From: Leptodontidium sp. MPI-SDFR-AT-0119
Taxonomy: Eukaryota; Ascomycota; Leotiomycetes; Helotiales; Leptodontidiaceae
Length of the DNA: 64,000 nucleotides
Direction of reading: 5' to 3'
NCBI GenBank assembly: GCA_020726505.1
Contig: JAHLEZ010000029.1
Span: forward strand, 682,001 to 746,000
A program made the translations under genes and the position numbers. The notes beneath the pieces were generated by a model. It made no database searches. It was given only the letters and a program-made list of their open reading frames with translations, and was not told where the DNA came from. Below, piece by piece: positions 1 through 10,814 of this stretch (the stretch's first letter is position 1; the number at the start of each line of letters is the position of its first letter).

Positions 1-457
1 TTTTGCTAGGTACGGTGTAGGCAAATACCTGATGCATGTGGAGGCAGAGATCTTCTTCTCCCAGCTACCGCTAGTGCGGGGGTTATTCATGAGGGTTTTC
101 CGTACCGATTTGTATTCGGCAACAAAATATTTGCGAAAGGCGAGAAGATGCTCTCCTTCTCGGTACTTTCTACTTTCCTTGCTGCCATGATCTTAAATTT
201 AACATTGGGAGATTGACGAAAGGCAATCTTACGGGGATGGATCTCTACAGGATTTCGAACTCAAACCCAGCTGCCACAGAATCAATGGCATCATTTCAAG
301 CTAGTTAGGATCTAGAAAGGGATGTATCCACAGCAGTCTTTGGGGTTCATATAACGCCAGTCTGTTTCCTGTTTTCTTTTGTTCTTTGCTTCCTCCTCAT
401 TCTCAGAGTAAACTTCATTCTTTACAGTCAAATTGTACTCAATTCATCTGTGCCAGA

Positions 458-1264
458 ATGCGGTCTGTTTTCAGCCACATGGTTGCAGCAGCATCTCTTG
501 CGTCGTTCGCAAGCGGCGTTCGCCTTCAAAAAAGTGTTACGTGTCCAGCAATTCCGATGGTCAACAACTTTAGCCCTTTGCCGTCTACCAATAACTATGA
601 TGGTGTGGTATGTTCTGAAGTCCTTGAGCTTGGGAGAATCCATCAGTGGCCGCACATACTGACTCGACTCTCTTTGAGTCTAGCCAGAACGGAGAGTTCA
701 ATTTCACCGTCGGTAACAATTTCAATTTCGGCTCCACGCTTTCTGGGACTGCGACAAAGCAGTTACGTACCATGTTGGATGTTCTAGATTCAGGAGTGCA
801 GTTTGACTTCACGTTTGACATTACTGCACCTAAAATCCTCAACACGGGCATTGGCGGTTATTTCACCTTTGGGTCTACTAAGACTGCGCAATGGCCGATG
901 CCCTCTGGTCGCACTACAGGAACCTTGACTCGCGTACTCGACTAATTCTAATTTCGCGTATACGCTAAATTGGAATGTTGCGCTGCAGGATGGCACTCTG
1001 TTGACGATCAGTAGTGTTCTTGGGGATCAGGAGATTGGCGCGCCGACGTCGTTGCTCACTTATGAGGGGTTTATAAATGTAACTGGTACGGGTCCGAATG
1101 GGGAGTATCTCAGTGGCTTTGGGTTGGTTGAGATTGAACCTTATAGTTCTGGACAAGAGTCAGCTTTCCTGGCATCTCAGAGGGACGATAAGGTGCTTCG
1201 CATCTGTCAGCCTGAAGACCAAAAGCTGGTGTCGATTTGCTCCTGTTGGCTTGCTGGGCGCTAG
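458..1264 (+). CDS. small secreted protein of unknown family
   Basis: I do not recognise the family. The proposed model has three exons, 458-607, 679-933 and 989-1264, giving 226 residues. The first 20 residues (MRSVFSHMVAAASLASFASG) look like a signal peptide, so secretion is likely. The middle is rich in alternating aromatic, Asn, Gly and Thr residues (for example FNFTVGNNFNFGSTLSG), which suggests a beta-rich extracellular domain. Intron 1 (71 bp) begins GTATGT. The 55-bp intron 2 begins with the weaker donor GTACTC and ends GCTGCAG; it is needed to cross a frame change near 940. The alternative is a one-base frameshift, because the supposed intron also reads as plausible protein in the downstream frame. 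The 3' end converges on the monooxygenase pseudogene on the other strand. Coding status is likely but the exact gene model is uncertain. Confidence 0.5.
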
Positions 1265-1302
1265 AATGTTTATTGATATATGTACATTGCTTAAGACAAG
1301 CA

Positions 1303-3355
1303 CTAGGCTAGTGGTACTGGATCACCCTGATCTTTGAGGTGGCCAATGAAACCAATGTAGCCATCTAGTCTCACCACCATAAATCCAGGTGCTTCAAAAC
1401 CCTACCAGTCGTGCAATTTTCCGTCCACATCAACGAAACCACCCCGGGCCTTTTCCTCTGCGATCAGGATCTTGTGGACGGTGGCAATGTCCTTGGATTT
1501 GACGAGAGCAGAGCATTTTCAGCATCGCACAACTCCTGCAGGCTAACAGTAGCATCTTCAACGCCGCAAAACAGGAACAAGTGATAGCCCGAACCTTTGA
1601 GTAAAGCAATCAACGTTGTCTCCCCACCAGGGCCAAGCAACTTCCCATCTGCTGCTCGATTACCACCCCGTAGCTTCCCATTCCAAGTCCTCGAATTCCC
1701 TACAAAGGGACTATCTCTGCATCTAATCCCCAACTGTAGACAAATCTCATCCTGCTCGCTCTCCTACCCGCATCGCCCATGACGAATGGTACAACCCACG
1801 GCACCAACCAATTTCTCAAGAACAATAATATGGGATTCGTTGTAGCCATCATCTCGAAAATTCGATCTGTGCCATTTAGTATCGCCAGACTAGATTACTG
1901 ATTTTGACTCCTCCAGGCACATGTTGCTTTATCGCAGCGCTGAAACCATCAAGCGTAGGTTCCCTTTCGGTATCAGTCTCGAATAGACGAGAACAAACAA
2001 GGCGAAAACTTCCATTTTAGAGAGGAAGCGCGGCAAGGAGTCTGTAATGGCCGATGAAGATGTGGAGGTTGGCTTTATGCTCCCATTCCAGCTGTACGTC
2101 CGCGAGGATGAAATCTTGAGGGTAGGCTGCGCCTTCGAAACTCAATCCTGCTAATTTCCGGACGATGCTATGCGCACCATCGCAACCCACGACGTACTTT
2201 GCAGTGTGACAAAAATAGATTAGATTAGAGTAGAGTACTCCGTACAGGGGACAGCAAATGTTAAATGGTTGAGCCAATTAAAGAGCAAGATCTAATATCT
2301 TGACTAGATGATTGGTCTGTACAGGCTCAAAGCCCTACCGCAACTGGTGACATTTAACAACTGCTGCGGCCTGTACGTAGTAGTCAGTGCTACTCTAATC
2401 TAATCTAATAAATTTATAAACTACTCTAAATCTAATCTAATCTAATCTAGAGTATTAGATTACTACTTGAGTAGTGGTTATGTAATTATTACACTAACCG
2501 AAAATAGTCTAACGCTGCGGCCCTTACTAAATAAGGCTTAGTGAGCGGCTCTACCCGGGTAACGAATAATAATTCTTCCACGTAGTCTTTATAAGAAGAC
2601 ATATTTATTATTAATTAGTTTATTAAGTATGATTATAAGTAAATGGGTTTTGTTATATTAGTCTTAAATCTAATATATCTTAATTACTTTCTTATATATT
2701 AACTTATATAAAATAAGTTTATTAATAATCTAATAATCTAAATTAAGCAAGATTTACTACTTTAAATCTAATCTTAGATTTTTAAATTTTTTACTAATCT
2801 AGTCTAATCTAATCTAATCTACTACTCTAGATTACTACTCAAGTAGTAGATTAGAGATTTATCACACTGGTACTTTGCTCGGACATTTTCTTCAATGCCA
2901 TCAGCATGCTGCAATACCACATCGGCACACTCATCATCCTGCTCGACTTTCACAGCTGTGACGCCCCATTCAACGGCGTGTCCGTACACTGCCAAAGCGC
3001 CGTCCATAACCTCCTCCGTGATCGCCTGACTGACGAACAATGGTCCAGGAAACATGGTATCCTTAAATGTCGTATCCTGCAGATTGATGGTGAAGACCGG
3101 CTTCTTGTTAGAGAACAGCTTCACGGATAAATTGAACGTCCCGCGTTTGACGAGGTTTGGAATAATTCTCTCATGGCGACTGAGCAATTCCAGACTGCGT
3201 GCGTGAATTACAAAGGTACAGCTGTAGGGGGAGCGAGAGGGCGGGGGGTCGGTGGTGCGGAAGGAGATGTTTTGGAGGAAGAGTTCGAGAGCGAGCATTA
3301 GACTAGTAGGTCCGGCCCCGATTATGAGGACGTCTGTAGTGGTTTTTGATGCCAT
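1303..3355 (-). pseudogene. FAD-dependent aromatic monooxygenase pseudogene, split by a transposon
   Basis: This is a broken PHBH-type FAD monooxygenase (PF01494). The N-terminus (3355 down to about 2870) carries the dinucleotide motif GAGPTS after DVLII. The DG motif, VVGCDGAHSIVRKLAG, lies on the far side of an insertion at 2202-2869. The reading frame runs ...RAKY before the insertion and ...AKYVVGCDG after it, so the gene was continuous. The thioredoxin-like C-terminal domain is visible in pieces, including DGKLLGPGGETTLIALL near 1600-1660 and GFMVVRLDGYIGFIGHL near 1330-1400. The piece before the latter is interrupted by an in-frame stop near 1408 (KLHDW then stop). The region between about 1740 and 2010 needs several frame changes. 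The last frame ends at 1303. The enzyme would have hydroxylated an aromatic substrate; it cannot be made now. The family is sure; the original substrate is unknown. Confidence 0.85.
2202..2869. mobile_element. hAT-like MITE inserted in the monooxygenase gene
   Basis: A 668-bp AT-rich insertion with no coding capacity. It is flanked by a perfect 8-bp target duplication, GTACTTTG, at 2194-2201 and 2870-2877. Both ends begin CAGTGTGA when read inward (short terminal inverted repeats). The subterminal regions carry clustered copies of TCTAATC and its complement, and the motif ACTACTCAAGTAGT occurs near the right end. An 8-bp duplication with CAGTG-type ends is the signature of hAT-superfamily non-autonomous elements. 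It disrupts the host gene just before its DG motif. Confidence 0.85.
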
Positions 3356-3950
3356 GGATGGTCTCTAGGATCTGATTCCCCGGTGTGTTGTGACGGATGA
3401 GATGGGAGCGCTTGAGGAATGCTGGAGGAAGGTGCCGGGGATCGTCATCAGTGAACAACGTTTTCGGTAAAACTTCAACGTTTCATCTAATCGTCCAAAC
3501 TGACTATGATGTCGAGATCATGGCCTTGGAATGGGTACTGTAGTATCCTATATCTCGTATATCTGATAGCCATTTGAGGGAAGAGTTGAGTACGAATGCT
3601 GTCAGGCGCCGTCAATTAGCCTCCTCCTTCTAGCTCATCTCGCTTGTTTTTGTCGGTGGCGCATCACGAGGCAAGGGATGTGGAATCTTTGGCCGCCGCC
3701 CCCGAGTTGTCCAATGGGAGGATTTTAAGCCCAGCTTTGATAAAGAGATTGACAATTTTTGTGACTCGAAAGCATGACTGTCGATTAAATGGCATGTGCT
3801 TGAAGTGTGTGGAAATCTGGGTGTTCATTGGAGCATTTATCTCGCAAGTAATCGCAGGGAAGGCATGAAGGGATTGGAAGGGTGCTTGGCACATACGGTG
3901 GGATGGACAATTCGAGGAGAGACTCTATACGATCATAGTAACACTCCGAA
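3356..3950. other. intergenic, upstream of the monooxygenase pseudogene
   Basis: This holds the former 5' region of the minus-strand monooxygenase and GC-balanced DNA. Overlapping short open frames on both strands at 3644-3894 show no recognisable domain, signal peptide or intron signals. I do not call a gene here. Confidence 0.5.
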
Positions 3951-6480
3951 AAATGCTTGAGAGATGTCTCTCTACCCTAGACACAACCGAGACACAAGTT
4001 GCTTGTTAGATCCACAATATTAACGACAGTTACTATCCTAAAGAATTCAAGCGGTATCAACGGCAGGAATCTACTAAAAAGTACTTTTGTACGATGAGAC
4101 AATTTACTTCGTACCTCTTTCAAATCTATCACTTTAACTAACGCGATAGAGATATAATTTATAGCCAGGTGTATTTAGAAGAGATAGCCGAACAACTGAC
4201 TTCGGCTTAGGAGTTAATAGACAAAGAGAAATACTATACGATTCTTAATACTTTAGTAATGTAGCTCTCTAATATTTCAGTGACTATCCTTACGACTTCG
4301 CAACGGAGGGCAGCTATATAGATTGTACTATAACACACTTCGTTAGAATTTTAAGTATTAATAAAAATACCCATTTCTAAAAAGCGCGAAGTACTTTTAC
4401 TACTATTTTTACGAGACTAGTGTAGATGCCGCGATTACTTTTCTTGAAGTTTGCCCTGCTCGAGAAAGCTTATTATAGGTTATCTAACATAGATAGTCTG
4501 GAAGTATCACAAGCCGATTTTCTTAACCCTTTAAATAGACTTTATTATATTAAAAAAAACATATTCGTTGGGGTAGCCCTTATACACTAAATGTAATATC
4601 AAAACAACTTTTTAAAGGTAAAAAACTACGTTTATAGGAAGGAGGGAAGGCCACAGCTATATAACAAATAACTGAAGAGGTTAATAACACCTTAATTGTA
4701 GAAACACCGAAGAAGAGTATAACGCTTATAATAAAAGACTTCTATTAGGTAAAAGTAAACGTAATACTAATTATAAAAAAGATAATGAAGTCTTTGATAT
4801 ATAGCCTCGAATTAGATATTAACCTTAACTAGATCCATAATAACTCAACTAATTAGAATGTCGGATACTCGTTTATAACAAACGAACACAATAATCTCAA
4901 GAAAGAATTTCATACCCTAAGAACGGCGGCCACATCAGCCGAGGGCGCTCGCTATCTCATAAACAGAAAGTTTTGCCAATATTATCTCCGAAACGTAAAT
5001 ATCTTAGTTCAAAGCTTATTTACTACTGTCTATTTAACCTTTAGACTTCCAGGACGGAGTACTGAAAATAATTTAGTCACATAGGCGAATACTCGCGAAT
5101 ACATTAGGAATCTTTATATACAGTACGAAACTATACTCATAATAACAGATAATTCAAAGCTCAAAGGTTCGACTAGGAAGCTTTTCTAAGTTATATATGC
5201 CGTTCTAAAGTCTACCGCTCGTCTTCTTTTTCTGTACATTACGTATATCAGACCTTTTATAGACTCTCTCTATAAGGCGTTAGCCCCGCAAGATGCCGAG
5301 AGAACTACGTATTTATATATATTATACTATCTGTTACGCAAACACTTTAGTGTCACAGACGGGAGCGAGGCTCTTTATAGTTTGACTAACGCCTCATCTA
5401 TGCCTATAAAGATAGGACTCTACTAACAAGCCTCTATTACTATTAAGAAGAAGCACGTGGAGAATACGATCAAAAGTATAAATCCTTAGGAGCTATCATT
5501 TATGGCTAAGTAAATCAACACATAGTAATACACGTATAATGTGCATACTCACAGGAACAGCTACGCCAGATCGTCAGGAATGTCTACGGGACTACTAAAG
5601 ACTTAGTTATGTGTTACCTACACAATTCAATTAAGTGGCATACGTTTAAAGACCTAGAAAGGATAATTAAGTTTGGGCGTGATCTCCCCCTTAAAGGGAA
5701 TGGCTCTAGTCGACAAAAGAGAGCTTTAGAAGAGCTCGACATCAACGTAACAGGGGTAAAACGAGCGAAGATCTACGACAGGCAACATGTCCGAATCTGC
5801 TCTGGAAGTACCCGCCTATAAGAGGAGAAGCTGGCTAGCTAACTGGGAGGGGAAAGGATACCGGCATTTGGATGAATTTTGGCAGGTTTATCAACTTAAC
5901 GAGGAGACAACTTGTGCAGTTGAGGCTCAAGACAACTCACGTATATCTCTGAAGTCCTTCAGCACGTGTATAGACTTTATTAGATTCATAGGGTAGGGGT
6001 TTAACATTGTACCGCGACGTACAACTGCCCCTCGACTTACATGTCCCTCCTACGTTGTCGCGCCGCGACATGGAACAGTTCCACGAGCTATTATAACAAT
6101 CTCCACTAATTGCACCACGACCTCAATAGTAGCGCGATAGTGCCAATCTCCTCTAGTTAGCCTAAAGAGGATTAGCGTTTCTTTCCAAATTGCGCTCTAA
6201 CCCTAAGCAAATGATCCTCTGGTTTGTTTCCAGATTAGCAGTTGCGTTAAAGTAATGACTTAAATTCTTTAGATTATGATCTACTACCAATTCGTCCTAA
6301 ACAGTATGTTTGGGTCCTTAGCGACATGTGTTAATTTTAGTCTCTGACGCTTTAGTTGACCAGGTGCCGGGAAAGTGCCGGGAAAGTGCCGGGAAACGGA
6401 CCGGGGAAGCGGAATGCTAAATCCACTTAAGTAAGACTTTTGCGGAGATAGTGTACGGCATAGCACGGAATCGAATGTAG
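3951..6480. repeat. RIP-degraded repeat block, element type unresolved
   Basis: AT-rich DNA dense in TAG and TAA codons, typical of RIP-mutated transposons. On the plus strand at about 5195-5430 a near-continuous frame reads LLFLYITYIRPFIDSLYKAL and onward. From about 5570 to 5821 it continues (EQLRQIVRNVYG, then MCYLHNSIKWHTFKDLERII), and another frame covers 5787-5996 (KRRSWLANWEGKGYRHLDEF). The pieces look like parts of one mobile-element protein, perhaps a recombinase or helicase type, but I cannot assign the family. No terminal repeats were found. The right part (6000-6480) is less AT-rich and shows no gene. Confidence 0.55.
6364..6396. repeat. three tandem copies of GTGCCGGGAAA
   Basis: An 11-bp unit is repeated three times without change, at 6364-6374, 6375-6384/85 and 6386-6396. 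It is a minor microsatellite-like repeat with no evident function. Confidence 0.9.
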
Positions 6481-7292
6481 TTGACTTGCGGGAGTGAATT
6501 CCGGGGCTCTGAGGCTAAGAAAGACCAGGCATAGTATATTAAATGTAGAGATATATATGTCAAACTCGATTAAGTTAGTACACGGGAACGGCTTCCCAGA
6601 TGTCAAATATAATACACCTCGACGGCTCTGACTAATGAAAAATCAACACTAGTCTAAAAATCACAATAAAGCGGGTGTTCTGGCACTACACGATCCACGC
6701 TCTCAGGAGTAAAAGGATTAAGAGTTCAAAGGAAACTAACTCAGACATTACTGAAACCAACCTTCCTCTCATTCAGCGGTAGCTTCTGTTTTTAGTGGTG
6801 TCTTAGTTATTACTCGTCGACATGTTTCACTGAACATTTAGCAAATGAACGACATTTTCAGTTTCGAAAGACAGCTCTTAGTGATAGTCAATCATTGCAA
6901 CACATCACTTCCAGTTTTGAAGGACAGTTCTTGGCAATGGCTGATTATTAGTCAACAACAAACGTCTATACAACTTTGAGAATGGCTAAGTTCTTAGTCC
7001 CAATAGTCCATTAGCCATAGCCGCCGCCTTCAGCAATGCCTCCGTTGGCAATGCCTCAGTTGGCTCTTGGCCAGAATCTCCTTAATCCGGAGAATACAAA
7101 AGCCTTACTAAGGATCAGAGGAGCCTCTCAAGGCCTATAAAAGACGAGCGATTCCCACCCATGAAGTTTCCTTTCGTCACCATCATAGCAACATAGTCTC
7201 CAACACTCCTCCAGACACTTCATTCATAATTTCTCAGTCGCCATCTTGATATACTCTCGTATACTCCAACATCAACACAAACGACCATCAAA
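6481..7292 (+). promoter_or_regulatory. 5' region of the hydrophobin pseudogene
   Basis: A gene-free stretch before the hydrophobin remnant. A TATA-like element (CCTATAAAAGACG) lies at about 7134-7146, followed by a C/T- and A-rich leader of roughly 150 bp. The leader contains a short upstream open frame starting at 7161 (MKFPFVTIIAT then stop). Near 7020-7065 an imperfect repeat of CCTCCGTTGGCAATG / CCTCAGTTGGC is visible. The layout looks like a strong fungal promoter left behind after the gene died. Confidence 0.45.
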
Positions 7293-7852
7293 ATACATTC
7301 ATCAACAATCTTCGTTATTCTCTCCTTCGCCGTTGCGGTCACTGCCACACCAACTGGAAGCTAGGGTAGCGAAAGCGATAGAGACGGACAGGTGAATGAG
7401 CCAACTGTTGGCCCTACACCTACAGGCAACGCAATGTGCGGTAATAGTCAAGTCATCTCTTGCTGCAACACAAAGTCCGTCAGCAAAGGTGCTGGCGGCC
7501 TCATCGGAATTGGAGGCGTTCTTGATAACGTCTTGGGTGGTAGTTGCTCTCCTCTTAGTATTCCAGTTTGTAAGTCTTGGCTCCGTGGCTACATTTCAAA
7601 CAAAACTAACTGGCAAATAGTAGTAGTCAATGTCCTAGTCAGCCAGGCTTACGCTGGTAACCAAGCTACGTGCTGCACAGGAGATTCAACTGTAAGTATT
7701 TCAATATATTATCCCAGGCCGAACATTTGCTCAATGACTCCCAGGGTCTTGTTAACGTCTAGTGCAACAACATCAATATTTAGGCGAAAGCTGCCTTTGA
7801 GAATAGCTGTGTGACAGCGCTGGCTGGCAGCACGTCACGGGACTATAGTTAG
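7293..7852 (+). pseudogene. class I hydrophobin pseudogene, RIP-inactivated
   Basis: The frame encodes a hydrophobin, a small secreted amphipathic protein that coats aerial hyphae and spores. The signal-peptide-like start reads HSSTIFVILSFAVAVTA, then the Cys pattern MCGNSQVISCC, a Gly-rich loop, GGSC, ATCC and GLVNV..CNNINI, with two introns (7570-7620 and 7692-7744). The expected initiator is ATA at 7293 instead of ATG. In-frame TAG codons occur at 7362-7364 and twice in exon 3 (GTC TAG TGC and ATT TAG GCG). The fifth Cys position reads TAC (Tyr) where TGC would restore the C-x6-CC spacing. All of these changes fit CpA-to-TpA mutation on one strand or the other, the hallmark of RIP. A stop ends the frame at 7850-7852. 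Family assignment is firm; loss of function is near certain. Confidence 0.85.
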
Positions 7853-8340
7853 CACGAGAGCTAAGGGGCAGGAAACGTAAGAGGTAGAACCAAGCGAGCA
7901 TCTGACGCCTTTCGTGTATATATAGGCCAGACTCTCCTCTTAGAGTCTCTTTCTTTTGTTCCTCTTTTCTCTTTAGCTTAATATTCTAAGTGGTAGTATA
8001 TCGACGCCTCTTTTCTTATTGACTTGTTCATGCCGTTACACTCGGTACTCTTCGGGTCGCGGCTGTACCTTCCCTATTGGGACTAGGTTAGGGGTAAAGG
8101 CCAGCTGGTATATATATACATAATCCCTAGAAAGAGCTCTCTCTTCTCTCCTTAGCTTTAGATCCTCGAATAGACCTGCGCCTTAGAGCACTCTCAACGC
8201 CTTTAGACGCGTGTCATCTCACTAGAGCTAGGTATAGTAGTGAGCCTTATATTTACTTAGTATCTTCTTAATATACTTCGGCTGGCTAAGCTTAGGAGTA
8301 GAGCTACAATTTTGTAACCTCTCTCTATATTTTTTATTAC
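7853..8340. repeat. degenerate LTR-like remnants
   Basis: A gene-free AT- and pyrimidine-rich stretch. Two related subsegments (about 7915-7990 and 8108-8170) each have a TATATATA box followed by CTCTCTTCT-type tracts. This resembles the promoter part of the gypsy LTRs at 46.3 and 52.6 kb. These are probably old solo-LTR fragments, but boundaries and duplications could not be found. Confidence 0.35.
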
Positions 8341-8899
8341 GAATTCCCCGCCCCTCCTAGTACTCGTCGGTTTCCTGAATATTTCTGAAAAAAGTCGCCG
8401 CTACGCCGTTCAATGGTACGCTGATCTGCGTTGCTGGCGGGGCAAGGGAGCTCCGGCCCTGCGCCAAACGGGCGCTCAGGATCCCCCAGTGTTTTTGCGG
8501 CAAGTCCGCAATTCCGGCATGCAAAAGTAGAACCCCAACCCAATCCTTCCTCACTCCCCGCATTCCCCCGCAATTACCAACTGCCACCAAGTCCGCCCAC
8601 AGCAGTGGCCATGTTCTCTCTCGTATCACAGCAGCCCTGTCCAACGGGCCTGCACCCACAATATCCGTGATAGCTTCTTCTAAGCCGAGCAGGGCGTACG
8701 CCAAGGCTGCTCCGAATTATCGGTTCAACCGGCGGTCCTCCGAGATCAACTTTGTCCCGGCGCGATTTCAAAAGCATTCACGTCTGCTCCTCCTCCTCTT
8801 CCTGTTCAAATTTCAAGTGTTTGGGGCTATCCTGGACCCAGAAACTCTCAACCACCAAAACCTTGACCTGCAGCTGTCTCGAGTAACCCAGCAGTCATC
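8341..8899. other. upstream region of the phenol-hydroxylase-like gene
   Basis: GC-rich DNA leading to the gene starting at 8900. Overlapping open frames exist on both strands (for example 8357-8704 minus), but none has a recognisable domain and they mirror one another. I treat this as promoter and leader. A pyrimidine-rich tract at 8785-8805 fits a fungal transcription start region. Confidence 0.45.
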
Positions 8900-10814
8900 A
8901 TGGACGGAGTGAACGCCTCTCCAAATGTTATAGAAACGCCGCTCCTCGTTGTTGGTTCTGGACCAGCGGGAGCATCGCTGGCATGTTTCCTCTCTCACCC
9001 ACCATACTCCATGACGGGCATTATCATCTCTGCGGCGTCGACAACCGCACAACTACCACGAGCGCACATCACCAATCCTGCTATGCTTGAATGTTTGCGA
9101 GATATCGGTTTGGAACAGGAAGCTCTCGAAAGAGGCGAGCGCGGAGACACGAACATGCTACACACCCGGTGGTGCCATGATATGACTGGAGAGGAATTTA
9201 GCCGGAACTACGCGTGGGGAAATGATCCGAAGCGTCGTAAAGAAACCTACGAAGCAAGCCCTTGCATGCATTGCGATCTCCCTCAGACTGTTTGCGAACC
9301 TATCCTGACGCAAAGAGCAATGTTTGACGGCTGGGATCTTAGGTTCAAGACAACATTTATCACCTTCAAGAAAGAGGCAGACGGAAGGCTTCTAAGTACA
9401 GTTCGGGATCTCTTAACCGGAATGGAGTACTTTATTAGGTCAAAATATTTGTTCGGTGCCGACGGCACTAGAACTCAAGTACTTCGAGAACTGAAAATAC
9501 CTCTCATCAAAAAGCCATCGCAAGGTATGGCTTACAACGTGCTGGTGCGTGCCGACCTCAGCGACTACATAGACGCAAGAAAGGGTAATCTACACTGGTT
9601 TTTCCAGCCGGAGAAAGAGTATATGGATAACATGATAACTGCAAATATGAGGATGGTCAAACCATGGCATGAGTATGTTACATTCGATCTTATTTTTGAC
9701 GCTAGCTTGCTCACATTTATATAGATGGATGTTCATTCTCTTTGGAAAACGAGGCGCAGAGTGGCAGGAACCGACTCTTGAGCAATGCTATAAACGAATC
9801 CGAGAGTTCATTGGCAATGATGATCTGCCCGTGGAGATTCTTGACCGTTCAAAATGGACCATCAATGAAATCGTGGCTGAGTACTACTCAGAAGGGAATG
9901 TCTTCTGCCTTGGTGATGCAGTGCACAGACATCCACCCGCCAATGGACTAGGTTCCAACACGTGTGTGCAAGATGCTTTCAACCTGGCGTGGAAAATCAA
10001 ATTCGTCGAGCAAGGGTTTGCCTCACCAAAACTCCTCGAAAGTTTCAGTAGAGAACGTCAACCTGTCGGTGCCGGAGTCGTCCAACATGCCAATTCTGGA
10101 GCCAGGATGAGAAATATTCTCTGGGACGAATTCGGGATACTAGAGCCAACAGTAGAAGAGAGAGTTAAAAAGTTCACGGGTCTCAGAGAAGCAACGCCGG
10201 AAGGACGTAAGAGGCGGCAAAGACTTATGGCGGCAATGGACTATTCGGCTCATGCCAACAACTCCATTGGAATCGAGATGAATCATCGATATGAGTCGGA
10301 TGCAGTCTACCTCGCGGACGAGATCGAAGCAGGGAGGACGAAGCCTGAATGGCCGGAAGACGCAGTCTTGAATCACCTCATCAGTTCATACCCGGGTCAT
10401 AGGCTGCCTCATGTCTGGTTGAATAGACCTGTCCCTGAGAAAAAGTACACCTCAACTATTGACCTTGCCGGACATGGAAAATTTTCTTTGTTCACAGGGA
10501 TAGGTGGTGATAAGTGGGTTGAAGCAGCGAGATCAGTTGGCACAGAACTTGGTCTGGACATACAGGCTCATACTATTGGTTGGGGTCAGCAATGGGTTGA
10601 TGTTTATCGGGACTGGTAAGTCTCACAGTCAACCATCAAGTCATTACGTCCATCAATACTAATGCTCATTGACAGGGAGCTTAGGAGGGAAGTGGAAGAA
10701 GACGGTTGCATCCTAGCAAGACCCGATCGTTTTGTCGCGTGGAGATCATTCACACTCGTGGAGGATTGCGCAGAGAAGCTGCGAAATGTCTTGACGAGCA
10801 TTCTTGGAAGATGA
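8900..10814 (+). CDS. FAD-dependent phenol-type monooxygenase
   Basis: A group A flavoprotein hydroxylase of the phenol 2-monooxygenase / dichlorophenol hydroxylase type (PF01494 plus thioredoxin-like C-terminus). It would insert one oxygen into a phenolic ring using NAD(P)H and O2. Exons are 8900-9672, 9725-10615 and 10676-10814; both introns are GT-AG (52 and 60 bp). The product is 600 residues, normal for the family. GSGPAG at residues 19-24 binds FAD. The DG motif is FGADGTRTQVLREL. The GD motif is GDAVHRHPPANGLG near residues 321-334, closely matching phenol hydroxylases. The C-terminal domain ends with ILARPDRFVAWRS. The first ATG has good context (GTCATCATGG). It has no signal peptide and is probably cytosolic. 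The cluster 9-mer found at 28-44 kb is absent upstream. Substrate unknown. Confidence 0.9.

Noticed and set aside
8357..8704. 115-codon minus-strand frame before the phenol-hydroxylase-like gene
   Set aside because: It has no domain, shares the region with overlapping plus-strand frames, and fits a GC-rich promoter.
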